This document shows positions 8,072 to 13,922 of a DNA stretch of 16,289 nucleotides, piece after piece. Where the stretch lies: positions 1-16,289 of the forward strand of contig DCPZ01000104.1 of the NCBI GenBank assembly GCA_002323795.1. The letters run 5' to 3'. Both the position numbers and the translations under genes were made by a program. This DNA is from Flavobacteriales bacterium UBA1531. Lineage in GTDB: Bacteria; Bacteroidota; Bacteroidia; Flavobacteriales_D; Sanyastnellaceae. The notes beneath the pieces were generated by a model. That model did not search any database, was not told the origin of the DNA, and saw only the letters and a program-made list of their open reading frames with translations. Every line of letters begins with the position of its first letter. Positions within the stretch are counted from its first letter, which is position 1.

Positions 8072-8100
8072 AAAAAAGCCCAGCGTTTGGCCGGGCTTTT
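8072..8100 (-). terminator. Rho-independent terminator of the 234-residue exported protein gene
   Basis: On the minus strand AAAAGCCC (8093-8100 reversed) pairs with GGGCTTTT (8074-8081 reversed) across an 11-base loop and runs into a T-tract (8072-8077). It lies about 37 bp past the stop codon at 8137 and separates that gene from the esterase. The flanking A and T runs mean it could also work for plus-strand transcripts. Confidence 0.75.
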
Positions 8101-8136
8101 GGAGGTTATGAATAAGCGAATGCTCAATAGAAGGAA

Positions 8137-8841
8137 TTATTCTGGCGCGTTGAAGGCTCCCAGAATCGTTCGGGTCCACGTCAACGGATTTCTGTTTGCC
8201 GCAGTGGCTTGCGCAAACTTACCAAAGCCTTCCGATTGGTACATAGCTTGCGACGCCGTCATGAAGGTCACATAATCCTTAAAGTTAGCCGAGATGTAGT
8301 GCGAAATTGCGCCATCTTGACCTGCCATCGCTTGGTGCAATGCGATTTCGACATTGTACTTATCGAGGTCGGCTTGGCTGTCTTTGATGAGTTGGTCAAA
8401 AGCCGCTGCCGTGGCCATCGGATCAGCGACTTCAATGCCCCAAAATGCCTGGTAGAAGTTTCCTTCTTTCTCAGTTGAACCCATTAAGCGGACCCCTGTT
8501 TGCTGGCGAGTGGGCTCTACATTCATGCCGAACCATGCCCACATTTTCATCCAATCAGGATTCTGAAAAATCGCCTGATAATCGAACAGCGGCGCCATGT
8601 CATTTACATCGTCCGAGACAAAGGAAATGGACGTATTGTGAGTTGCTGCCCCCATTTCATGTTGGCTCATGAAACACATTGGGAGTGCCTTTCCAGTCTC
8701 CGTGTTCATGAATTCCGCCCAATTTGCATTGAAAGCCTCAGCTTTATCCATTGGGACAGTAAAGTCGAAATTCACCCAAGTTTGGGCGTTTAAGTTCAGG
8801 CCCATGAAGACCAATAAACAGAGTTGAATGATGTGTTTCAT
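8137..8841 (-). CDS. Exported protein of unknown function, possible duplicated ferredoxin-like fold
   Basis: This 234-residue protein starts at ATG 8839-8841 with a signal peptide (MKHIIQLCLLVFMGLNLNAQ). An in-frame start at 8880 would run through the promoter. The mature part is Met- and Trp-rich (PMCFMSQHEMGAATH, WMKMWAWFGMNVEP). It seems to hold two halves of similar secondary structure (strand-helix-helix-strand), suggesting a dimeric alpha/beta-barrel-like or NIPSNAP-like fold. That is only an impression and no family was recognised. The abundance of Met, His and Cys in the first half could allow metal or haem binding, which would fit the metal-related genes nearby. Its promoter holds a CRP/FNR-type palindrome and a core nearly identical to that of the small protein at 13508-13789. 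A strong terminator follows, so it is monocistronic. Confidence 0.8.
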   Translation of the reverse strand: MKHIIQLCLLVFMGLNLNAQTWVNFDFTVPMDKAEAFNANWAEFMNTETGKALPMCFMSQHEMGAATHNTSISFVSDDVNDMAPLFDYQAIFQNPDWMKMWAWFGMNVEPTRQQTGVRLMGSTEKEGNFYQAFWGIEVADPMATAAAFDQLIKDSQADLDKYNVEIALHQAMAGQDGAISHYISANFKDYVTFMTASQAMYQSEGFGKFAQATAANRNPLTWTRTILGAFNAPE

Positions 8842-8851
8842 AGCAAAAAAA

Positions 8852-8866
8852 TTTTTGCAAGGATAG
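8852..8866 (-). promoter_or_regulatory. Core promoter of the 234-residue exported protein gene
   Basis: On the minus strand CTATCCTTGCAAAAA contains TATCCTTG (8858-8865), one mismatch from TAnnTTTG. The expected -33 TTG is absent at the right distance. That position is covered by one arm of the palindrome at 8883-8898, as in activator-dependent promoters. The 15-mer matches 13799-13813 at 14 of 15 positions. Confidence 0.5.
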
Positions 8867-8882
8867 GACATAGATTTCAATT

Positions 8883-8898
8883 TGTGATTTCAATCACA
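8883..8898. promoter_or_regulatory. CRP/FNR-type palindrome, likely activator site
   Basis: TGTGATTTCAATCACA is a perfect 7-bp inverted repeat with a 2-bp centre and fits TGTGA-N6-TCACA exactly, the CRP-type consensus. The inner GATTTCAATC is also compatible with FNR/HcpR-like regulators. Its centre lies about 38-41 bp upstream of the predicted transcription start, the class II activator position. No CRP/FNR-family gene lies in the window. Confidence 0.6.
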
Positions 8899-8953
8899 TT
8901 TTATTTACGTAATGGTGACATCAAGCGCCTAGATGCCAGATTTTAATGGACAG

Positions 8954-8975
8954 AAAAAAAGCGAGCCAAGCTCGC
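8954..8975 (-). terminator. Rho-independent terminator of the 89-residue protein gene
   Basis: GCGAGC (8961-8966) pairs with GCTCGC (8970-8975) over a 3-base loop. On the minus strand the stem is followed by seven T residues (8954-8960). It ends transcription of the gene at 9020-9289 and probably of the upstream repressor gene. Confidence 0.8.
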
Positions 8976-8992
8976 CTTCTTTGTTGCTGACT

Positions 8993-9019
8993 CTCAATCA
9001 GACCTCAAACCTGATTGAG
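8993..9019 (-). other. 9-bp hairpin directly after the stop codon of the 89-residue protein
   Basis: CTCAATCAG (8993-9001) and CTGATTGAG (9011-9019) form a perfect 9-bp stem with a 9-base loop. The repeat abuts the TAG stop (9020-9022) and precedes the terminator hairpin by 17 bp. It has no T-run, so it is not the terminator. It could stabilise the mRNA 3' end or be a protein-binding element. Confidence 0.5.
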
Positions 9020-9289
9020 CTAATAGATTTCGTAGCTCTCCATCACAGCATCAAAAACAGACTTCGACACTTGATTCGAACCGTTCAAAAATGCATGCAA
9101 TGCATCCATATCATGGACCGCGATTTTGAACATGACTTTACGTTGGTCTGGCGCAAACGTTCCAATGGTCTTGCTCAAGTCAGCAATATTCTTCCGTTCA
9201 GCAATTCCTTCATCAGACTGCATGAAACTCATGAATTTGGGGAGCTGTCCCTCTTTAAGCATTCCAACAACGAGTATGTCTTTCATCAT
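9020..9289 (-). CDS. Small protein of unknown function, paralog 1
   Basis: An 88-89 residue soluble protein (two adjacent ATG codons, 9287-9289 and 9284-9286). It begins MKDILVVGMLKEG and contains FMQSDEGIAERK, ADLSKTIGTFAPDQRKVMFKIAVHD and HAFLNGSN, ending VMESYEIY. The predicted order of strand, helix, strand, helix, strand suggests a small ferredoxin-like (dimeric alpha/beta-barrel type) fold. No signal peptide or cofactor motif is visible. It is about 81 percent identical by hand count (71 of 88 residues) to the protein at 13508-13789. It lies 63 bp downstream of the Fur-type repressor gene on the same strand, and a two-hairpin 3' region follows. The gap carries a 12-mer, CATTTTATTTAC (9337-9348), shared with the promoter region of the exported protein gene at 8137-8841. 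Confidence 0.85.
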   Translation of the reverse strand: MMKDILVVGMLKEGQLPKFMSFMQSDEGIAERKNIADLSKTIGTFAPDQRKVMFKIAVHDMDALHAFLNGSNQVSKSVFDAVMESYEIY

Positions 9290-9352
9290 TTTTTTCGAAA
9301 GAAAAAACCAAACACGACTTGATTCAACGCGTGCCTCATTTTATTTACCTCG

Positions 9353-9733
9353 TCACCGCATACATGTCGCGCATTGCCCTTTGAGCAGCACTTGGGCTTC
9401 ATCCACGCGGTATTGATTCAGAGTCGGCACAACCACCTCCTGCTCCAGACACACAACTTGGCTGCATGAATTGCACTGGAAGTGAGCGTGGCTGTGCACG
9501 TGAACAGATGGGGGGCATTCTTTGCACAAGGCGTAAAATTTGATGTTCTCGGAAGCGAGAAACGAATGCACGACTCCATCATCTTCGAGCCGATCCAGCA
9601 GCCGATAAACGGTGGATCGGTTCACATCTGCTGGCAAGCGCTCCATCAGAAGTTGGGCAGACAACGCTTCCTGCGCGTTGCGAAATGCATCGAGCACCAA
9701 TTCAAGGTTCCGTGTTTTGCGAGTTACGCCCAT
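9353..9733 (-). CDS. Fur-family metalloregulator, probably Zur-like
   Basis: This 126-residue protein is a Fur-superfamily repressor. It has an N-terminal winged helix (about 10-58) with recognition region VNRSTVYRLLDRLEDDGVVH, then a dimerisation and metal domain. The structural zinc site is visible as C87-NS-C90 and C121-AT-C124. A His cluster, HVHSHAHF (78-85), supplies regulatory metal ligands. The short length and the absence of the acidic and His-rich tail usual in iron-sensing Fur favour a zinc-sensing (Zur) role. The divergent neighbour is a MerC-type membrane protein and a CobW GTPase lies 2.4 kb away, both genes often under Zur or Fur control. An imperfect palindrome at 9747-9761 in the shared intergenic region is the likely operator. 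The metal itself cannot be fixed from sequence. Confidence 0.9.
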   Translation of the reverse strand: MGVTRKTRNLELVLDAFRNAQEALSAQLLMERLPADVNRSTVYRLLDRLEDDGVVHSFLASENIKFYALCKECPPSVHVHSHAHFQCNSCSQVVCLEQEVVVPTLNQYRVDEAQVLLKGQCATCMR

Positions 9734-9746
9734 GGCAAATAATTAA

Positions 9747-9761
9747 TGCGACTGTGTTGCA
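9747..9761. promoter_or_regulatory. Candidate Fur/Zur operator between repressor and merC-like gene
   Basis: TGCGAC-TGT-GTTGCA is an imperfect inverted repeat (5 of 6 pairs in the arms) in the 70-bp divergent intergenic region. It overlaps the -33 element of the merC-like promoter and sits 14-28 bp upstream of the repressor start codon, so one bound dimer could repress both genes. It is not a match to a consensus I can quote. Confidence 0.4.
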
Positions 9762-9786
9762 ATAATACGATTTGAAGTTAGTTTTG
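9756..9786 (+). promoter_or_regulatory. Promoter of the merC-like gene
   Basis: GTTG (9756-9759), 19 bp spacer and TAGTTTTG (9779-9786), a perfect TAnnTTTG -7 element. The predicted transcription start is near 9792, giving a leader of about 12 bases before the ATG at 9804. Confidence 0.55.
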
Positions 9787-9803
9787 CACCTCATTCCGAT
9801 TTA

Positions 9804-10208
9804 ATGGCATCATTTTCCCTCAAAGCGGATTCTGTTGGAGCAGCGGCAAGTTTCTTTTGCATGATACACTGCTTGGCTACGCCGTTTCTGTTCGTAGCGC
9901 AGGCCTGTTCCAGCACCTGCTGCAGCGGCGCCCCCACATGGTGGCGCGCTGTTGACGTTGTCTTCCTGGTGGTATCCGGGCTAGCCGTTTTCCGTTCGAT
10001 GCAAACCAGTTCCAAAAACTGGGTTTGGCGCAGTTTGTGGGTGACATGGGGAGTTTTGGCATGGTCGGTTTTGATGGAGGCCTTCGCACCCGAATTCTTT
10101 TTCCCTGCAGCGAAATACACGGCGGCTACGGCGCTAATAGGTCTGCACGTTTACAACATGAAGTACTGTCAGTGCGGAGCGCCTCAGTGTGAGGCACATT
10201 GTGGCTGA
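9804..10208 (+). CDS. MerC-domain membrane protein, likely metal transport
   Basis: This 134-residue protein has four transmembrane segments at about 10-33, 47-66, 73-94 and 101-119, the MerC layout. The first carries CMIHC (19-23), equivalent to the metal-binding cysteines of MerC. Further cysteines follow at 35, 39 and 40 (ACSSTCC), and the C-terminus is a short Cys/His tail (CQCGAPQCEAHCG, 122-134). MerC itself moves mercuric ions across the inner membrane, but there is no mercuric reductase or MerR here. Its divergence from a Fur/Zur-type repressor suggests uptake or trafficking of zinc or another essential metal instead. The gene starts at ATG 9804 behind a good promoter and no terminator was found after it. 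Confidence 0.85.
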   Translation: MASFSLKADSVGAAASFFCMIHCLATPFLFVAQACSSTCCSGAPTWWRAVDVVFLVVSGLAVFRSMQTSSKNWVWRSLWVTWGVLAWSVLMEAFAPEFFFPAAKYTAATALIGLHVYNMKYCQCGAPQCEAHCG

Positions 10209-10413
10209 AAGTCACCGGCAACGTATTTAGAAGCTTACTCCGAGCCGAGTATGACTGCCTGCTGTATCAAATACTACCGCAGAATCTCACCCGTGAGGAA
10301 TAAAAACGGACTGTGCTCGATTTGTCTCACCTGTGCTTGCAGATTTAGCGCATTGAACAACAGACAGCAAGACTTTAAGCACTCTACAAAATAGAACTTG
10401 AGGCAAATTCGAG

Positions 10414-11064
10414 TCAGTCACAGTCACTGTCATACTCAATGCGTCTGAAAGGCTGGAACATTCCACTGTAGGATCCTCGCACGACATCTCCATTTTGCAG
10501 CTCGAGAACAAAACGCATCATTTGGTCCGAAGTATTCCAGTGTTCCAATTTCATGTAGGCATTTGCGACCTTGCTGGGCTCTGAGTCGCTCACATTTGTA
10601 AAACCTCGTGCTAATGTGTTCTGGCTAATCATCGCATTTTCCACAATGAAATTTCCAAATTCATAGGCGGGGCCAAAAATCAGGTCTTTTCGAATGATGA
10701 TACCAAAATCATTCGCGACCACATCGCTCGAAAATCCATAGATACCATCTTCGACCCATGTGTCGGTGAACCATAATTCAACGGTCGTTGTAGGATTCAC
10801 CTCATAATTCCAGTTTCCACATCCCGTGACTAGCGAATCCCCCGCCGCACCATCGTTCAAATTAAGATGGACGGTGTCCCACTGATACAACGTGTCAACA
10901 TACGACATGGACAATTGAAGAAACTCATTTGTACTCTCAAGTGATATGCCGTTGTTTAAATCAAAGTCGAATAGTTCAGAGTGCTCCTCGTCTTGTCCGC
11001 AACTGGAGATGAATACTGCGAGAATCAACAGCTGCAGATAGTAAAACAGTTTGGACATTTTCAT
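10414..11064 (-). CDS. Lipoprotein of unknown function
   Basis: This 216-residue protein starts at ATG 11062-11064, which opens MKMSKLFYYLQLLILAVFISSC with the lipobox Cys at 22. The following GQDEE is acidic, compatible with export to the cell surface in Bacteroidota. A longer start at 11142 would overlap the flavodoxin gene and place 26 extra residues in front of the leader. The mature part has a beta-rich look with repeated aromatic and acidic residues (TTTVELWFTDTWVEDGIYGF) and ends RRIEYDSDCD. I recognise no domain. It starts 25 bp after the flavodoxin stop on the same strand, so the two are probably cotranscribed, although a lipoprotein and a cytoplasmic flavodoxin have no obvious joint role. 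Confidence 0.75.
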   Translation of the reverse strand: MKMSKLFYYLQLLILAVFISSCGQDEEHSELFDFDLNNGISLESTNEFLQLSMSYVDTLYQWDTVHLNLNDGAAGDSLVTGCGNWNYEVNPTTTVELWFTDTWVEDGIYGFSSDVVANDFGIIIRKDLIFGPAYEFGNFIVENAMISQNTLARGFTNVSDSEPSKVANAYMKLEHWNTSDQMMRFVLELQNGDVVRGSYSGMFQPFRRIEYDSDCD

Positions 11065-11089
11065 CGTCGCAGAAATTGCATGTGGGAAG

Positions 11090-11704
11090 TCAATGTAGCC
11101 CAAGTTCAAGATGGTCGAAAGGCTTTTCATCGTTATTCGCATCAGCTGGGTTCACATCAACGGGCAGTCCTGATTGAAGTTTAAGGCCTCTTTTCTTGAA
11201 TGCTGCCACAACTTGAGGCACCCACATCTCACATCTCGTTTTGGTAAGTTCATATTGGTTATCCTCATCTAGGGCTAAACCGTAAAATTCCCCTTCATTT
11301 TTGAGTGCGCGGGACTTTTGAAAATCGTAACCCTCAGTAGGCCATGGACAAATGAGCTCGGCGCCATTTTCAAGCAGCACTTCAGCCAAAATACCCACCC
11401 CATCTATGAACCATTCATCATATCCCCATTGATCCCCGAGGCCAAAGAGCGCTATTGTCTTGCCCTTGAAATCGAGCGTTTTGAAGTGATCAAAATAAGC
11501 CTCCCAGTCACTCTGGAGTTCCCCATAATACCATGTAGGCACCCCCAAAATGAACATGTCGTGTTCAATCCAATCGCTGTCAGTCAACTCTGGAATTACT
11601 TTGTCCCTCACGTCTATCCCCTCTATCCGAAGCAGCGGCAGGATAGTCGATTGCACCACTTCATGGGTCTTGTGGGTATCGGAACCGTAAAACAACTGAA
11701 TCAT
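11090..11704 (-). CDS. Flavodoxin-like FMN protein with altered phosphate loop and C-terminal extension
   Basis: The protein has 204 residues from ATG 11702-11704. The long-chain flavodoxin signature is clear: strand and phosphate loop FYGSDTHKTHEV (5-16), GVPTWYYGELQSDW (54-67, with the flavin-stacking Trp 58), and ALFGLGDQWGYDEWF (85-99, with stacking Tyr 95). Flavodoxins carry one-electron transfer in the cytoplasm and often replace ferredoxin under iron limitation. Two oddities: the invariant loop Gly (SDTGxT) is His 11 here, and about 30 residues follow the normal end (KLQSGLPVDVNPADANNDEKP...). The gene precedes the lipoprotein by 25 bp. Its position between a Fur-type regulator and a CobW gene fits a metal-limitation role, but no Fur site was found upstream. 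Confidence 0.88.
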   Translation of the reverse strand: MIQLFYGSDTHKTHEVVQSTILPLLRIEGIDVRDKVIPELTDSDWIEHDMFILGVPTWYYGELQSDWEAYFDHFKTLDFKGKTIALFGLGDQWGYDEWFIDGVGILAEVLLENGAELICPWPTEGYDFQKSRALKNEGEFYGLALDEDNQYELTKTRCEMWVPQVVAAFKKRGLKLQSGLPVDVNPADANNDEKPFDHLELGLH

Positions 11705-12172
11705 GTCAAATCGGATTAAATTCTGAAGACTAAACATTGAAGGCCATTTGCCAAGTGCATGCCCTCGCTTCCTTGACTTAACAAAAGTCGAAAGCGAACA
11801 GCTCTCAGTGCATACCTTGAAGGGGCTATTTTGATTTAATTAGGAGAAATACCGTTTTCCAGTGAGTCGATTTCGGGTGCCGCTGATATGAACAGCATCG
11901 TCCTTCACTGAACCTCAATCAGGACCGGCCAAATGAGGTGCATGATATACAACGTCCTCATTCATTCTGCTGCAACGCCAAAGTTCGCCGCTAAAGCGCA
12001 GGCCCGATGGGTACAAAATATCTTATTCTCAAATCGAATGCGCCCTCGTTCGAGCATTTAGACTGACCTTTACTGCACGCCCCCTCCGTGTTAAACCAAG
12101 CAACCAATCTCAGGTGATTTGTACCGGCGGGAATAAACATCAGCGCTTTAACGCTATTCAATCGTTCACTTC
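11705..12172. other. 468-bp divergent intergenic region without a gene
   Basis: This separates the flavodoxin (minus) and CobW (plus) genes. I see no open frame worth calling, no tRNA-like cloverleaf and no convincing Bacteroidota promoter for either gene. The only structure noticed is a weak AGCG...CGCT inverted repeat at 12142-12155, about 20 bp before the CobW start. The palindrome found near the merC-like gene does not recur here. Confidence 0.6.
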
Positions 12173-13384
12173 ATGACTCAAGCAACAAAAACGCCAGTTA
12201 TAATTTTGAATGGATTCCTTGGATCTGGGAAGACTACACTTTTCCGCAACCTGCTGGGCCAAGCGAAAAGAATGGGATGTGATGTACGAGCGATTGTTAA
12301 CGACATGAGCGAGCTTGATGTTGACGGAGAACTAATCGGCAACACCGCTGCAATTGAAGACAATAAAGATGTGATGGTTTCTATTCACTCTTGCGTGCTT
12401 AGCAGTTCAAAAGGGATTGAAAAACTTAACCAAGCTCTCCGACAGTTCGAAGTCAATTCTCCAACTCCGCCTGATTTGATCATCATTGAAACTTCCGGCA
12501 GTTGCCATCCAATGCCACTGATTCAATACTTTCAAAAAAGTTCGACAGAAAAACTTATCGGCGTATTCGTTTTAGTTGATAGCCTGATGCTCGGTCACGA
12601 TTATGACAGTGGAAGCGCTCTAATTCCAAAATTTCAACAAAACCTTGAAAGCGGAAAACGTAATACGGTGAACTTGCTTGTTGAGCAAATCATGTTTGCG
12701 AGTCACATTTTTTTGACTAAATCAGATCGAATAGCAGCTAGAACGGTTGGCTTGATTGAACCCATACTATCTCGTATCAATCCAAACGCCGTGCTACAAA
12801 AGTTGCATTATGGCAAGATGTCATTCGAATCGATCTTCGCTCTAACTGAATACAATTATCGAAATACGGAAATCTTAGTTAAAGAACTCTCGAAGACCCT
12901 TGACTCTGCATCGTCACAAGATCGGCCGTACAATATCGCGACTAGAGTCATTCGGGACGATAGACCTTTCCATCCTCAAAGGTTGTGGGACGTTTGCCAC
13001 AAATATTTGAATGACCAGGTTTATCGGAGCAAAGGATTTTTCTGGCTGGCTAGTAGAGACAAATTTGCGATGCTTTGGAACCAAGCAGCAGGAGGAATCA
13101 ATCTTGAGGTCACAGGATCTTGGCGGGCTGGAATCGCTGAAGAGGCCGACTCTGGAGTCTCTGAAATGGAACTCGCCGAATTGAGAAAAATGCTCGACCT
13201 CCAAAAGGGGCGTTTCGGTGATAGAAGATGCGACCTCACGGTTATCGGAAATAAGAGCAATGTGGATGAGTTTACAGCTGCTCTTGAATCATGTTTCCTA
13301 ACGGAAGAGGAAATAGAACTATGGCGCTCGGGCATCGAGTTTGCGGACCCGTGGCCTCGTGACTTAGCCCGAATTTGGAACTGA
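12173..13384 (+). CDS. CobW/COG0523-family GTPase lacking the CxCC motif
   Basis: This 403-residue protein has the G3E P-loop GTPase domain: Walker A GFLGSGKTT (14-22), a switch segment IVNDMSELDVD (41-51), Walker B-like IIIETSG (103-109) and the base-recognition motif TKSD (182-185). The C-terminal CobW domain follows (about 250-400), with RPFHPQRLW (264-272) and GFFWLASR. Family members act as metal chaperones, for example zinc insertases, or metallocofactor assembly proteins. The usual metal-binding GCxCC between switch I and Walker B is missing: the aligned stretch reads SIHSCVLSSSKG, with one Cys (74). This suggests a divergent subfamily with altered metal handling. The gene stands alone on the plus strand. 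Its base composition looks more A/T-rich than the secreted-protein genes in the left half. Confidence 0.9.
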   Translation: MTQATKTPVIILNGFLGSGKTTLFRNLLGQAKRMGCDVRAIVNDMSELDVDGELIGNTAAIEDNKDVMVSIHSCVLSSSKGIEKLNQALRQFEVNSPTPPDLIIIETSGSCHPMPLIQYFQKSSTEKLIGVFVLVDSLMLGHDYDSGSALIPKFQQNLESGKRNTVNLLVEQIMFASHIFLTKSDRIAARTVGLIEPILSRINPNAVLQKLHYGKMSFESIFALTEYNYRNTEILVKELSKTLDSASSQDRPYNIATRVIRDDRPFHPQRLWDVCHKYLNDQVYRSKGFFWLASRDKFAMLWNQAAGGINLEVTGSWRAGIAEEADSGVSEMELAELRKMLDLQKGRFGDRRCDLTVIGNKSNVDEFTAALESCFLTEEEIELWRSGIEFADPWPRDLARIWN

Positions 13385-13390
13385 GTCGGT

Positions 13391-13461
13391 CAAAGTTCCA
13401 ACCCTCCTTCCACCGCCTTGAGCATTGCAGCGCATTGCAGCGCATTGCTGAATGAACTTTG
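13391..13461. repeat. Decamer tandem repeat inside an 8-bp inverted repeat
   Basis: GCATTGCAGC is repeated 2.8 times (13422-13449). The block is flanked by CAAAGTTC (13391-13398) and its reverse complement GAACTTTG (13454-13461). It fills most of the gap between the CobW stop and the convergent small-protein gene stop. No T-run marks it as a terminator. Confidence 0.5.
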
Positions 13462-13507
13462 TTATTCCATGGCATCAACGACGCATAAGCCTCAGTTGAT
13501 CAATGTG

Positions 13508-13789
13508 TTACACCCTCTGTATTTCATAGATCTCGTAGCCCTCCATGACCTCGTCGAAAACAGGTTTTGACACAGGGTTAGTACCGTCCAAGAATGCATG
13601 CAAAGCCTCTTGATCATGCACTGAAATCTTAAACATGACTTTACGCTGATCCGGGGCGACCGTCCCTATTGTTTTGCTCAAGTCTGCCACTTTCTTCCTT
13701 TCTGCTATGCCCTCGTCTGATTGCATAAAACGCATGAATTCTTGAAATTTTCCTTCTTTGAGCATTCCTACAACAAGTATGTCTTTCAT
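13508..13789 (-). CDS. Small protein of unknown function, paralog 2
   Basis: A 93-residue protein from ATG 13787-13789, chosen because it aligns exactly with its paralog (MKDILVVGMLKEG). An in-frame ATG six codons upstream would fall within the poly-T leader. It matches the protein at 9020-9289 at 71 of 88 positions by hand count and adds a short tail, EIQRV. Conserved blocks such as FMQSDEGIAERK and PDQRKVMFKI mark likely functional surfaces, while synonymous sites differ widely, so the duplication is old. A small soluble ferredoxin-like fold is likely. It is monocistronic and convergent with the CobW gene (123 bp between stops). Its core promoter (13799-13813) is almost the same as that of the exported protein at 8137-8841. 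Confidence 0.85.
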   Translation of the reverse strand: MKDILVVGMLKEGKFQEFMRFMQSDEGIAERKKVADLSKTIGTVAPDQRKVMFKISVHDQEALHAFLDGTNPVSKPVFDEVMEGYEIYEIQRV

Positions 13790-13798
13790 AATTCTTTT

Positions 13799-13836
13799 TT
13801 TTTGCAATGATAGCCCTTGTTTTCCGATGTGTCAAT
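13799..13836 (-). promoter_or_regulatory. Promoter of small protein paralog 2
   Basis: On the minus strand ATTG (13833-13836), 20 bp spacer, TATCATTG (13805-13812), one mismatch from TAnnTTTG, then CAAAAA. Here the -33 element is present, unlike in the otherwise near-identical core at 8852-8866. A run of nine T (13795-13803) lies in the short leader. Confidence 0.55.
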
Positions 13837-13922
13837 GACGAAAGGCATCGCTAGAAATAAGTCTTATCAACGGTTTTAAAAGAGACAAAGATTAACTTAG
13901 ACCTTGGCAACCTAAATCAAGC

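Noticed and set aside
9313..9333. Imperfect 21-bp palindrome (TTGAATCAA core) upstream of small protein paralog 1 as an FNR site
   Set aside because: The half-site spacing does not match TTGAT-N4-ATCAA and two of ten pairs mismatch. Kept only as a weak observation.
11705..12172. Possible integron attC site or tRNA in the long intergenic region
   Set aside because: No paired core sites, no integrase and no cloverleaf could be drawn.
9020..13789. Paralogs as ends of a mobile element
   Set aside because: The copies are intact coding genes with diverged synonymous sites. There is no transposase, integrase, terminal repeat or target-site duplication.
13857..13867. ATAAG-T-CTTAT palindrome upstream of small protein paralog 2 as an operator
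   Set aside because: Eleven base pairs in A/T-rich sequence, with no second copy noticed. Chance is likely.
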